A model generated the notes under the pieces. That model was not told where the DNA came from. It did not search any database and saw nothing but the letters and a program-made list of their open reading frames with translations. Shown here piece after piece: positions 1 to 7,639 of a DNA stretch of 16,474 bases (its first letter is position 1; each line of letters opens with the position of its first letter). This stretch comes from Chrysiogenia bacterium (lineage in GTDB: Bacteria > JAGRBM01): the NCBI GenBank assembly GCA_020434085.1, contig JAGRBM010000264.1:1-16474 (forward strand). Direction: 5' to 3'. The position numbers and the translations under genes are program-made.

Positions 1-1
1 A

Positions 2-1333
2 CTACTGCCCGCGGCGCTTCTTTCGAAGCGCCTCAAGCCGCGCGGCAATTTCCTTTTCGGCGCCATGGTCGGTGGGCTTGTAGAACTCCGTGCCGATCAG
101 TTCTTCGGGAAGGTGCGTCTGGGCGGAGCTTGCATCGTCGTAGTTGTGGGCATATTCGTAGCCCTTGCCGTAGCCCAGTTCCTTCATCAGCGCGGTGGGC
201 GCGTTGCGGATGTGCGCCGGCACTTCGAGCGGGCCGCTGCCACGCACTTCCGCGCGCGCGGCCTCCAGCGCGGCGTAGCTGGCATTCGACTTGGGCGCGC
301 AGGCCAGATAGCTCGCTCCCTGCCCCAGGTTGATGCGCGCCTCGGGCAGGCCGACGAATTCCACGGCGCGCGCCACGGAGATCGCGAGCGTGAGCGCCTG
401 CGGATCGGCGTTGCCCACGTCCTCGGAAGCGAAGATCACCATGCGCCGGGCGATGAATTTGGGATCTTCGCCTGCCTCCAGCATGCGCGCCATCCAGTAG
501 AGGGCTGCGTCGGGATCGGAACCCCGCATGCTTTTGATGAAGGCGCTGGCGATGTTGTAGTGCTCTTCGCCTGCCTTGTCGTAGCGAATCGGGCGACTCT
601 CAAGCGCGCGGCTCACGACTTCTTCGTTGATCTCGTTTGCCTTCGACGCCTGCGCCAGGGTCGCCGCCGTCTCCAGCAAATTGAGGGCCTGGCGCACGTC
701 GCCACGACTCTGGCGGGCGATGCGCCGAAGTGCCTCTTCGGTCGCGCGGAGCTTCTTCTCCCCAAGGCCGCGCTCTTCGTCGGCGAGCGCGCGGGCCAGC
801 ACCCCGGAAAGCTGATCCACCGAGAGCGGCTTCAAAACCGCGACCTGCACACGCGAGAGGAGCGCCGCGTTCAGCTCAAAAGAGGGATTCTCCGTGGTCG
901 CACCGATCAGCACGATGGTTCCCGATTCCACGTGGGGCAGGAAGGCATCCTGCTGGGCCTTGTTGAAGCGGTGGATCTCATCGACAAACAGCAGGGTCGG
1001 CTTGCCGCCGCGCTGGTGACGACGCTCGGCCTCGGCGACGATCTCGCGCACTTCCTTCACCCCGCCCGCGACGGCCGAGAAGGGAACGAAGGGCAGCCCG
1101 GCCTCCCGGGCAAGGATGCGCGCCAGGGTCGTTTTTCCCGTTCCCGGCGGCCCCCAGAAGACGATGGATGGAAGTTCCCCGCGCTCGAGCGCCACGCGCA
1201 GCAGCCCGTCCTCGCGCAGCAGATCTTCCTGCCCGACCACATCCGCGAGCCCCTCGGGGCGCACCCGCTCGGCCAGCGGCGCATCCTTGCGCGCTTTTGG
1301 CATCTGGGGCGGTAATTGATCGAAAAGGTCCAT
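2..1333 (-). CDS. rarA: Replication-associated recombination protein A (RarA/MgsA), AAA+ ATPase
   Basis: A clamp-loader-like AAA+ ATPase of the RarA/MgsA/WRNIP1 family, which acts in the cytoplasm at stalled replication forks. The 443-residue product has the family's usual length and ends at a TAG at positions 2-4, so the gene is complete. Visible motifs are Walker [10 protein letters not shown] (about residues 61-69), Walker B LLFVDEIH (about 115-121), the sensor-1 stretch [10 protein letters not shown] (about 144-153) and LLSR ending in a probable arginine finger. The C-terminal half has the RarA-type helical region, including [14 protein letters not shown] chose the ATG at 1333 because family members typically begin MDLF. 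A GTG six codons upstream is possible, and no strong ribosome-binding site separates the two. The gene is divergent from nadK across 107 bases. Family assignment is secure; the biological role is taken from family knowledge. Confidence 0.96.
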   Translation of the reverse strand: MDLFDQLPPQMPKARKDAPLAERVRPEGLADVVGQEDLLREDGLLRVALERGELPSIVFWGPPGTGKTTLARILAREAGLPFVPFSAVAGGVKEVREIVAEAERRHQRGGKPTLLFVDEIHRFNKAQQDAFLPHVESGTIVLIGATTENPSFELNAALLSRVQVAVLKPLSVDQLSGVLARALADEERGLGEKKLRATEEALRRIARQSRGDVRQALNLLETAATLAQASKANEINEEVVSRALESRPIRYDKAGEEHYNIASAFIKSMRGSDPDAALYWMARMLEAGEDPKFIARRMVIFASEDVGNADPQALTLAISVARAVEFVGLPEARINLGQGASYLACAPKSNASYAALEAARAEVRGSGPLEVPAHIRNAPTALMKELGYGKGYEYAHNYDDASSAQTHLPEELIGTEFYKPTDHGAEKEIAARLEALRKKRRGQ

Positions 1334-1440
1334 CGCGCTCTGGCTTAGCACACGCTACACTGCGCGGGCGAACCGGGCGGCCCAGCGCCCCCGGTGTGCT
1401 AGGGTGCCTTGCAACGAAACCAGGGGAGAGCAACAGAGCG
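1334..1440. promoter_or_regulatory. Divergent rarA/nadK intergenic region with an 8-bp inverted repeat
   Basis: This 107-base gap must hold the promoters for rarA (leftward) and for the nadK-recN-tldE cluster (rightward). It contains TAGCACAC at 1346-1353 and its exact reverse complement GTGTGCTA at 1394-1401, 40 bases apart. The element TACACT at 1355-1360 and the TAGGGT at 1400-1405 each look like a weak rightward -10 box, but neither has a convincing -35 partner. The inverted repeat could be a looped operator or a pair of mirrored promoter elements. I cannot assign a promoter with confidence. Confidence 0.3.
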
Positions 1441-2310
1441 GTGTCCACCATCGAATCCGTCGCCATCGTGCTGCGTGCGCGCCATGACGAGGCCATCCTC
1501 GAACTCGGGCGTGAGCTGGCCCACTGGCTGCTCAAGCAGAAGATCCAGGTCAGCGCCCGTGCCCCCGTGGCGAAGGTCCTGGGCATTGGCGAGGTAAAGG
1601 TCGTCAAGACCATCAAGTCCGACCTCGTGGTCGTCTTTGGTGGCGACGGCACCCTGCTCTCCACCGCGCGCGAGGTCGCCCATACCGGCGCGCTGCTCGT
1701 CGGCGTGAACATGGGGCGCCTGGGATTCCTCGCTGAAGTCTCCCGGCGCCGGATGATTCCGGTCCTCACTTCCGTCATCGAAGGCAAATACTCCGTAGAA
1801 GAGCGCACCATGCTCGAAGTGAGCGTGCTGCGCGGCAAGAAGGAAGTCGAGACCTTCGCCGCCCTCAACGACGCAGTCGTGGACAAGGGCTCCATCGCGC
1901 GCCTGCTCCGCTTCGACGTACGCATCGATCGCTCGCAGCTCACCGAGTACGCCGCCGACGGTCTCATCGTTGCAACCCCCACGGGCTCTACCGGCTACTC
2001 CATGGCCGCGGGCGGGCCGCTGCTGCACCCTTCGGTGCAGGCCTTCCTGCTCACCCCCATCTGCCCGCATCAATTATCGGGCAGGCCCATTGCGATTCCC
2101 GATACTTCGGAAGTCGCCATCAAGCTCAAGGAACCATCGGAAGAGGCCACTCTGACCATCGACGGGCAGGTGGCCTACCCCATGGCCAAGGACGACATCG
2201 TACGAATTCGCAAGAGCAAGCATCCGGCCAAGCTCGTGCGGATCCCAGGCCGCAGCTACTACGAAGTGCTGCGCGGAAAGTTCCACTGGAACAAGACCAC
2301 CACCGACTAA
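1441..2310 (+). CDS. nadK: NAD kinase (ATP/poly-P dependent, NAD+ to NADP+)
   Basis: Phosphorylates NAD+ at the 2'-hydroxyl of its adenosine ribose to make NADP+, the only de novo route to NADP. The frame is open further upstream, but the kinase fold begins at the GTG at 1441 (product starts MSTIESVAIV). That start is preceded by AGGGGAG at 1422-1428, a slightly long 12-base spacing. The resulting 289 residues match the family. Diagnostic motifs are GGDGTLL (residues 67-73, catalytic Asp69), NMGRLGFLAEV, the NAD-binding NDAVVDKG (from Asn143), TPTGSTGYSMAAGG (from about residue 179) and LLTPICPH. It is the first gene of a tight rightward cluster, with recN starting 4 bases after its TAA. A nadK-recN arrangement is common in bacteria. 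No irregularities are visible. Confidence 0.95.
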   Translation: MSTIESVAIVLRARHDEAILELGRELAHWLLKQKIQVSARAPVAKVLGIGEVKVVKTIKSDLVVVFGGDGTLLSTAREVAHTGALLVGVNMGRLGFLAEVSRRRMIPVLTSVIEGKYSVEERTMLEVSVLRGKKEVETFAALNDAVVDKGSIARLLRFDVRIDRSQLTEYAADGLIVATPTGSTGYSMAAGGPLLHPSVQAFLLTPICPHQLSGRPIAIPDTSEVAIKLKEPSEEATLTIDGQVAYPMAKDDIVRIRKSKHPAKLVRIPGRSYYEVLRGKFHWNKTTTD

Positions 2311-2314
2311 ACCC

Positions 2315-4060
2315 ATGCTTCGAGAACTGCGTCTGAAAAATGTTGCGGTCATTGAAGAAGCCGCCCTGGAGTTCGACGAGGGCTTCACCGTGCTCACCGG
2401 CGAGACCGGTGCGGGCAAGAGCCTCCTTGTCGGCGCGCTCAATCTGGTTCTCGGCGCGCGCGCCAGTACCGACCTGATCCGCACCGGTGCCGACGAAGCC
2501 TCGGTCGAGGCCGCCTTCGAAGACGGGGATGCGCCCGGCATCGCCGCCCTGCTCGAAGAAGCCGGCATCGAGGTGGAATCCACCCTCATCGTCAAGCGCA
2601 CCCTCTCGGCCCAGGGCAAGAACCGCGTCTTCGTGAACGGCTCGCTCGCGCCACTGAATCTGCTCACGCGCATCGGGCGCGAGCTGCTCAACATTCTGGG
2701 GCAGCACGAGCACCATACCCTGCTGCACGCCGAGACCCAGCGCGAGCTGCTCGACGCCTTCGCAGCCCACGACGCCCTGCTTGAGAACGACGACCAGCGC
2801 GACCTGCTCGATTCCTACGCCGCCCACCGAGAGCTGCTCTGTGAAATGCAGGAGAAGTTCGACGCCTGGCAGGTCGAGAAACAGGCGCTCGATTCCCTGC
2901 AGACCGACGAGGAAGAGCGCGCCCGGCGTATCGACTACCTGCGCTACCTGAGCGAGGAACTCGGCGACGCCGCGCTACAGGAAGGCGAAGAAGAGTCTCT
3001 CAACACCGAACGCGCGCGGCTGGCAGGTGCCGAGAAGATCGTGCAGGCCGCCGGCACCGGTTACGGCGCGCTCTACGAATCCGAGGACGCCATCATCGAC
3101 CGCGTCAATGCGCTGAGCGCGGACCTGGCCGCCGTGGCCAAGCTCGATGAGAACCTCGCCGAGGCCGCGCGCCTGCTGGGCGAGGCCGCGCCGCTTCTCG
3201 AAGAAGCCGCCGGAAGCCTGCAACACGCTGCCGCCGGTTTTGCCGAAGACAGCGACGAGCTGGAAAGCCGCCTCAACGAAATCGAGTCGCGCCTCGACCT
3301 GTTCGCCAAGTTGAGGCGCAAGCACGGCGCCGAGAGCGTCGATGAGCTGATCGCCACCTATGCGAAGATCAGCGAAGAGCTCGAATCCCTCGAAGACTAC
3401 GACTCGGCGCTCGAAAAACGTCGGCGTGCCGAGAAGAAGGCCCGTGAGGCAGCCGAGCAGGTTGCGAAGAAACTCCATGCCTCACGCGTGGAGGCGGCCA
3501 ACCGGCTTGGCGCAGAAGTCTGTCGCGAGCTCGAGGACCTCAACATGAACGCCGCGCAGCTCATCGCGGCTGTGAGTGAAGAAGAGCGCCTGAGCCCCCA
3601 CGGCAGTGATGAGGTGGCATTCCTCTTTGCGCCCAACCTGGGCGAGACGCCGCGCCCGCTGGCCAAGATCGCCTCTGGCGGCGAACTCTCCCGCGTGCTC
3701 CTGGCCCTGCGCCTCATTCTTACCGAGCCCGGCCGTGTGCGAACCCTGGTGCTCGACGAAGTGGACGCGGGAATTGGCGGCATCACCGCCGAAGTAGTCG
3801 GCCGCAAGATCCGCCGCCTCTCGAAGAATTTTCAGGTCATCTGCATCACCCATCTGCCCCAGATCGCCTGCCAGGCCCAGCGCCACCTGCATGTGAGCAA
3901 GGCCGCCACAAAGGGCCGCACCCAGACGCGCGTCGACGTGCTTGGTGAAGACGAGCGCGTTGAAGAAATCTCGCGGATGCTCGGCGGCAGCGCCGTTACC
4001 AAGGAAGTGCGCACCACCGCGCGCCAGCTTCTCCGGCAGTCCGAGGCCCCAGCTCGCTAG
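2315..4060 (+). CDS. recN: DNA repair protein RecN (SMC-like ATPase)
   Basis: An SMC-like ATPase that binds DNA ends and single strands during double-strand-break repair. The 581 residues are slightly longer than many RecN proteins. Walker A is GETGAGKS at residues 29-36. The family signature NILGQHEHH precedes a long coiled-coil region (about 160-400, rich in Glu/Ala/Leu/Arg). The ABC signature SGGELSRVLLALR starts at Ser454, Walker B LVLDEVDAGIGG has Asp481-Glu482, and the switch His lies in ITHLPQIA. Residues 142-160 and 161-179 form a local tandem duplication (see findings), which may explain the extra length. The gene lies 4 bases after nadK, and its TAG directly abuts the ATG of tldE, so translational coupling is likely. 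Identification is secure. Confidence 0.97.
   Translation: MLRELRLKNVAVIEEAALEFDEGFTVLTGETGAGKSLLVGALNLVLGARASTDLIRTGADEASVEAAFEDGDAPGIAALLEEAGIEVESTLIVKRTLSAQGKNRVFVNGSLAPLNLLTRIGRELLNILGQHEHHTLLHAETQRELLDAFAAHDALLENDDQRDLLDSYAAHRELLCEMQEKFDAWQVEKQALDSLQTDEEERARRIDYLRYLSEELGDAALQEGEEESLNTERARLAGAEKIVQAAGTGYGALYESEDAIIDRVNALSADLAAVAKLDENLAEAARLLGEAAPLLEEAAGSLQHAAAGFAEDSDELESRLNEIESRLDLFAKLRRKHGAESVDELIATYAKISEELESLEDYDSALEKRRRAEKKAREAAEQVAKKLHASRVEAANRLGAEVCRELEDLNMNAAQLIAAVSEEERLSPHGSDEVAFLFAPNLGETPRPLAKIASGGELSRVLLALRLILTEPGRVRTLVLDEVDAGIGGITAEVVGRKIRRLSKNFQVICITHLPQIACQAQRHLHVSKAATKGRTQTRVDVLGEDERVEEISRMLGGSAVTKEVRTTARQLLRQSEAPAR
2738..2851 (+). repeat. Two-copy 57-bp imperfect tandem repeat inside recN
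   Basis: Two adjacent 57-base units (2738-2794 and 2795-2851) encode related 19-residue segments beginning QRELLDAFAAHDALLEN and QRDLLDSYAAHRELLCEM. The first 33 or so bases of each unit are nearly identical, and the rest has diverged. The repeat is in frame at the start of the RecN coiled coil, so it lengthens the coil without breaking the protein. Confidence 0.6.
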
Positions 4061-5413
4061 ATGGCCTACCTCAGCGACAAGGCCGCCCTGCGCCACCTGG
4101 AGCGCGTGCTCCGTAGCGCCGGCGTGGATGGCTGGGAGATCTATCTGAGCGGCACGCGCGAGCTTTCGGTCGAGGCCAGGGACGGCGAGGTCGAGAGTCT
4201 CCAGCGCGCAGTGAGCCGCGGCGTGGGCGTTCGCGTCCTGCGCGGCGGGGCGCCGGGTTTTGCATTCACGACGAATTTTAGGGCCGAAGCCCTCGATGCC
4301 GCCGCACGTGCCGCGACCGATGCCGCGCGCTACGCCACGCCCGACCCGGCCCTCGCGCTGATCGCTCCACAACGCCTTCCGAAAAAAGACCTCGCCCTCT
4401 TCGACCCCGCGCTCTCTCGCGTCTCGCAGAAAAAGCGCGTGGCCATGGCGCTCGAGCTTGAAGCGGCCACCCGCGCCGCCGACAAGCGGATCACCCAGGT
4501 GCGCAGCGCAAGCTACGAAGAAGATGCGAGCTGGCTTCACCTGCGCAATTCCGAGGGGCTCTGCCTCGAAGACAGGGAAACCTCGGCGGGCCTGAGCGTC
4601 ATGGCCGTCGCCGGCGACGAGGACGAATCCGAAGCCGGCTACGAGTTTCAGGATGTGCGATTTTTCGCCGAGCTCAATCCCGCCCGCGTTGCGCGCGGCG
4701 CGGCTCGCGACGCCGTCCGCCAGCTCGGCGCACGGCCCGTACCGGGAAAATCCGGCCCTGTCGTATTCGAGAACCTTGCTGCGTCCGAATTGCTCGACGT
4801 CATGGCTGATTCCTTCTGCGCCGATCAGGTGCAAAAAGGCATGTCGGGGCTGGAGGGCAAGCGCGGCAAGCGCGTCTTCGGCGAGCACATCGACATCCTC
4901 GATGACGGCCTGCTCAAGAAGGGCCAGGGCAGCGCTTTCTTCGACGATGAGGGCGTCCCCCAGCAACGCACCCATCTGGTGAGCTGCGGCGAGCTGCTGG
5001 GCTATCTCTATGACAGCGCCAGCGCCCGGCGCGAGGGTGCGCGTTCGACGGGCAACGCCGTTCGTTCGGGCGGCTTTACCGGCGCGCCCGAAGTCGGGGT
5101 GACCAACCTCTTCGTCAAGAAGGGCAAACACACACTTCCGGCACTTCTCTCCGAGATGGGAAACGGATTTCTGATTACCGAACTCATGGGCGTGCACACC
5201 GCCAACCCGGTTACCGGAGAGTTTTCCTTCGGCTGCGCCGGACAGGTCGTGCGCGGCGGCAAAATCGCCCATCCCTTCAAGGGGATGGCGGTTGCGGGGA
5301 ACCTCTTCGACCTGTATAAGCGCGTGGAGCTGGTGGGCAGCGATCTTCGCTTCTCCAGCGGCGTGGGCTCGCCCAGCCTTCTGGTAGGCAAGCTCAGCGT
5401 GAGCGGCGGCTGA
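4061..5413 (+). CDS. pmbA: TldE/PmbA-type metalloprotease subunit (TldD/PmbA family)
   Basis: A 450-residue protein of the TldD/PmbA (TldE) family, known for cytoplasmic maturation of peptides such as microcin B17 and for degradation of the CcdA antitoxin, as a TldD/TldE heterodimer. TldD carries the zinc-binding HExxxH motif. I find none here, which together with the C-terminal pattern (GNGFLITELMGVHTANPVTG, then GAGQ-like and AGNLFDL segments, ending SPSLLVGKLSV) identifies the non-catalytic TldE/PmbA half. The N-terminal part shows the family's VEARDGEVESLQRAVSRGVG segment. Its ATG follows the recN TAG with no gap, and the next gene starts 1 base after its TGA, so all three are probably co-transcribed. 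No tldD partner is in the window; it would have to lie elsewhere. Confidence 0.9.
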   Translation: MAYLSDKAALRHLERVLRSAGVDGWEIYLSGTRELSVEARDGEVESLQRAVSRGVGVRVLRGGAPGFAFTTNFRAEALDAAARAATDAARYATPDPALALIAPQRLPKKDLALFDPALSRVSQKKRVAMALELEAATRAADKRITQVRSASYEEDASWLHLRNSEGLCLEDRETSAGLSVMAVAGDEDESEAGYEFQDVRFFAELNPARVARGAARDAVRQLGARPVPGKSGPVVFENLAASELLDVMADSFCADQVQKGMSGLEGKRGKRVFGEHIDILDDGLLKKGQGSAFFDDEGVPQQRTHLVSCGELLGYLYDSASARREGARSTGNAVRSGGFTGAPEVGVTNLFVKKGKHTLPALLSEMGNGFLITELMGVHTANPVTGEFSFGCAGQVVRGGKIAHPFKGMAVAGNLFDLYKRVELVGSDLRFSSGVGSPSLLVGKLSVSGG

Positions 5414-5414
5414 A

Positions 5415-5735
5415 ATGGAACTACGGCAGATACTTCTACTGATCCTCTTTGGCGCGCACCTCGTCGCGTTCAGCGTGTTGCTGTTCAAGCAGCGGCGCCC
5501 CTCGCTGCTGCTTCCGATTTCCGTGTTCAGCCTTCTCGTGCTCACCCAGCTCTTTTGGCATTCCCAGGTCATGCTCGACATCCCGGGCGCCGGGGCGACC
5601 CCCCTTCCCCGCGCCTTTCGCGTGGCGGCCATCATTCTGGCCGTTCCTTCGATCGGACTCATGGTTCGCCGCATTCTCGCGCGCGTCCAGACCCGCAAGG
5701 CAGAGGCGTTGACGGCTTCCAGCGAAGATCGGTAA
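5415..5735 (+). CDS. Small three-helix membrane protein, function unknown
   Basis: I do not recognise this 106-residue protein. It has three hydrophobic segments (about residues 5-24, 30-48 and 68-87). Arg/Lys residues follow the first helix (KQRRPS) and the third (RRILARVQTRK), which suggests positively charged cytoplasmic loops, and the C-terminal tail is short and polar. The loop between helices 2 and 3 holds QLFWHSQVMLDIPGAG. The ATG lies 1 base after the tldE stop, and codon use matches its neighbours, so it is very likely a real, translationally coupled gene. It sits between tldE and an antiporter and might work with either, but nothing in the sequence shows a function. Confidence 0.75.
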   Translation: MELRQILLLILFGAHLVAFSVLLFKQRRPSLLLPISVFSLLVLTQLFWHSQVMLDIPGAGATPLPRAFRVAAIILAVPSIGLMVRRILARVQTRKAEALTASSEDR

Positions 5736-5761
5736 CGTAAGGGCCTGCAGCAAGAACAGAC

Positions 5762-5787
5762 CTCCCCGCGCTGCGGGGAGCGGGGGA
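5762..5787 (+). promoter_or_regulatory. GC-rich hairpin and ribosome-binding site before the antiporter TTG start
   Basis: CTCCCCGC (5762-5769) and GCGGGGAG (5773-5780) form a perfect 8-bp stem with a 3-base GCT loop. There is no following T-run, so it is not a standard terminator. The 3' arm contains a GGGGAG ribosome-binding-like sequence, and a second GGGGGA at 5782-5787 lies 4 bases before the TTG. The hairpin could shield the 3' arm, protect the downstream message end after processing, or damp antiporter translation. Structure is seen; function is inferred. Confidence 0.45.
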
Positions 5788-5791
5788 TTTC

Positions 5792-7600
5792 TTGGACCCA
5801 TTCAGCAGTACCATCATCACCACCATCGCGGTGGGCGTCACGGCCCTCGTCGTTTCCGAGCTCGTGCGCCTGCCGAGCATCGTGTTCCTGCTCACTCTGG
5901 GCGTCGTTCTTGGCCAGTCGGGCCTGGGGCTCATCGACCCCGGCGCGCTGGGCGGCTCGCTCAATCAGGGGATCCGCCTTGCGGTCGTCGTCATCCTCTT
6001 TGAGGGCGCGCTCTCCCTGAATTTCGCCCAGCTTCGTGGCATCGCCACCGGACCGATCCGCAATCTGCTGAGCGTCGGCGCGCTAATCACCTGGTTCGGC
6101 GCGGCAGCCGCTGCCCGCTGGATTGCCGGCCTGGACTGGCCCGTCGCCCTCCTGTTCGGTTCGATCATGATCGTTACCGGCCCCACCGTGATCGGCCCGA
6201 TCCTGCGCAGGGTGCGCCTCAAGCCGGGCCTGGCAAACATTCTCCAGTGGGAAGGCGTGCTCATCGATCCCATCGGCGCGGTCGTCAGCGTTGTACTCCT
6301 CGAATATTACCTCAGCCAGGAACCCTCCATCACGGGCACGCTGGTGAACTTCTTCTTCGTGCTGGGCGGCGGCACGGTGGTGGGCCTGATTGTTGGTTTC
6401 GCCGGCGGTGCGCTGCTGCGAAAACGCTCGCTCTGGCCCGTGGAGGAAGAACACAGCGGCAATCTATTCGCCCTTGCCATGGCGCTGGCCGCCTTCGGGC
6501 TTGGCGAGCTCGTGCGCCACGAGGCGGGCATCATGGCCGCCACCGTGGTCGGCATGGTGCTGGGCAACATGAAGCTCCACAACATCGAGGACCTCCAGCG
6601 CTTCGGCGGTCAGGTCTCGAACCTCATGGTCGCCGGGCTGTTCCTGATCCTCGCGGCCGGCATCGATCTCGAAGCCCTGCGCGGCAGCACCGGGATGCTC
6701 TTTGGTGTCGTCGCAGCCGTCGCCCTGCTCGTGCGCCCGATCAACATCTTTGTCTCCACCGCCGGCTCGGGTATTTCCATGCGCGGGAAACTCTTTCTCT
6801 CATGGATTTCTCCGCGCGGCGTCGTCGCCGCCTCGGTCGCCTCGCTGATCAACATTTCGCTGCCCGAAAACCGCTTCGAGGGAACCGAGCTGCTCGAAGC
6901 GCTCGTATTTCTCACCATCGCGACCACCGTGCTCGCGCAGGGTCTGAGCGCTGGCTTTGTCGCCAAGGCGCTGGGCGTCGCGCAGCCCGAGCGGCGCGGC
7001 TTCCTCATCATCGGGGCTCACGCACTGGGCGTGGCCATTGGCAAGGCGCTGCGCGCCCAGGGCGTCACCGTTGTGATGGTCGATACCAACCTGACCAACT
7101 GCATCCGCGCCCGCATGGAAGGTCTCGAGGCGGTCAAGGGCAATGCCCTGGACGGAGGATTCCTCACCAAGGTGCTCGACCCCACCATCGGCAACCTGCT
7201 GGCGCTGACAGCCAACGATGAGGTCAATGCCCTGGCCTGCGTGGCTGCCCGCCCCTTCCTTGGGAGCGCCACCCTCTGGCGGGCGGTCAACGAAGCCGAG
7301 AGCGATGTTAGCTCCAGAACAGAAGTGCCCGGCACCGGTGTCGGCGCCGTGGCCTTTGCCGAGAGCTTTGACATCATGCAACTGAGCCGCGCGATTGCCG
7401 CTGACGTGCGATCGATTGAAACAATTGAAATCGAGCAGGACCTGACGGTCCCCACTGAGATGCTCGCCGATTCCGAGGCACCCTTCCCGCTCATGGAAAT
7501 CGACGGCGCCCGCATCCGGGTACTGACTCCCGGCGCGAAGCTCGAACAGGGATCGCGGGCAATCGCGCTTTCCGCCGCGCCTGCGCAGGTTGCGGTCTGA
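5792..7600 (+). CDS. CPA1-type cation:proton antiporter with C-terminal TrkA-N/RCK domain
   Basis: An inner-membrane monovalent cation/H+ exchanger of the NhaP-like CPA1 family, 602 residues. Residues 1 to about 395 are a multi-helix transporter domain. Conserved stretches include TLGVVLGQSGLGLI, the VILFEGAL segment, MIVTGPTVIGPIL, and WEGVLIDPIGAV, which holds Glu154 and Asp159 where CPA1 proteins place the transport carboxylate, followed by a WISPRGVVAA segment. From about residue 400 comes a Rossmann-like TrkA-N domain, with a glycine-rich turn GAHALG (from Gly408) and an acidic residue Asp431 at the end of the second strand. This suggests gating by NAD(H) or another nucleotide. Only a TTG (5792) gives a plausible start: the frame closes at a TAA at 5738-5740 and contains no ATG or GTG in between. 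Whether the ion is Na+ or K+ cannot be told. Confidence 0.88.
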   Translation: MDPFSSTIITTIAVGVTALVVSELVRLPSIVFLLTLGVVLGQSGLGLIDPGALGGSLNQGIRLAVVVILFEGALSLNFAQLRGIATGPIRNLLSVGALITWFGAAAAARWIAGLDWPVALLFGSIMIVTGPTVIGPILRRVRLKPGLANILQWEGVLIDPIGAVVSVVLLEYYLSQEPSITGTLVNFFFVLGGGTVVGLIVGFAGGALLRKRSLWPVEEEHSGNLFALAMALAAFGLGELVRHEAGIMAATVVGMVLGNMKLHNIEDLQRFGGQVSNLMVAGLFLILAAGIDLEALRGSTGMLFGVVAAVALLVRPINIFVSTAGSGISMRGKLFLSWISPRGVVAASVASLINISLPENRFEGTELLEALVFLTIATTVLAQGLSAGFVAKALGVAQPERRGFLIIGAHALGVAIGKALRAQGVTVVMVDTNLTNCIRARMEGLEAVKGNALDGGFLTKVLDPTIGNLLALTANDEVNALACVAARPFLGSATLWRAVNEAESDVSSRTEVPGTGVGAVAFAESFDIMQLSRAIAADVRSIETIEIEQDLTVPTEMLADSEAPFPLMEIDGARIRVLTPGAKLEQGSRAIALSAAPAQVAV

Positions 7601-7639
7601 TTTTTCTGAAAAATTCGAGGGGACGCTAAACGGCTAGCG
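7601..7639. terminator. Short dyads in the convergent antiporter/J-TPR junction (weak terminator candidates)
   Basis: Only 33 bases separate these two convergent genes. TTTTTC-T-GAAAAA at 7601-7613 is a perfect but AT-only palindrome starting right after the antiporter TGA. CGCTA (7624-7628) with TAGCG (7635-7639) forms a 5-bp stem overlapping the stop of the leftward gene, followed in that direction by a T-run about 10 bases on. Either could help end transcription, but neither is a textbook intrinsic terminator. Confidence 0.25.

Noticed and set aside
65-1315. A 416-codon + strand open frame opposite rarA
   Set aside because: It is an antisense shadow in codon register; rarA has clear AAA+ motifs.
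1168-1440. N-terminal extension of NAD kinase by 91 codons
   Set aside because: It overlaps rarA coding sequence on the other strand, reads as Arg/Ala/Pro-rich shadow sequence, and the GTG at 1441 gives the family's usual length.
3482-5698. A 738-codon leftward open frame opposite recN, tldE and the small membrane gene
   Set aside because: It has the same codon-register shadow effect over recN and tldE, which are in the same frame as each other. It has no domain, and the sense genes are unmistakable.
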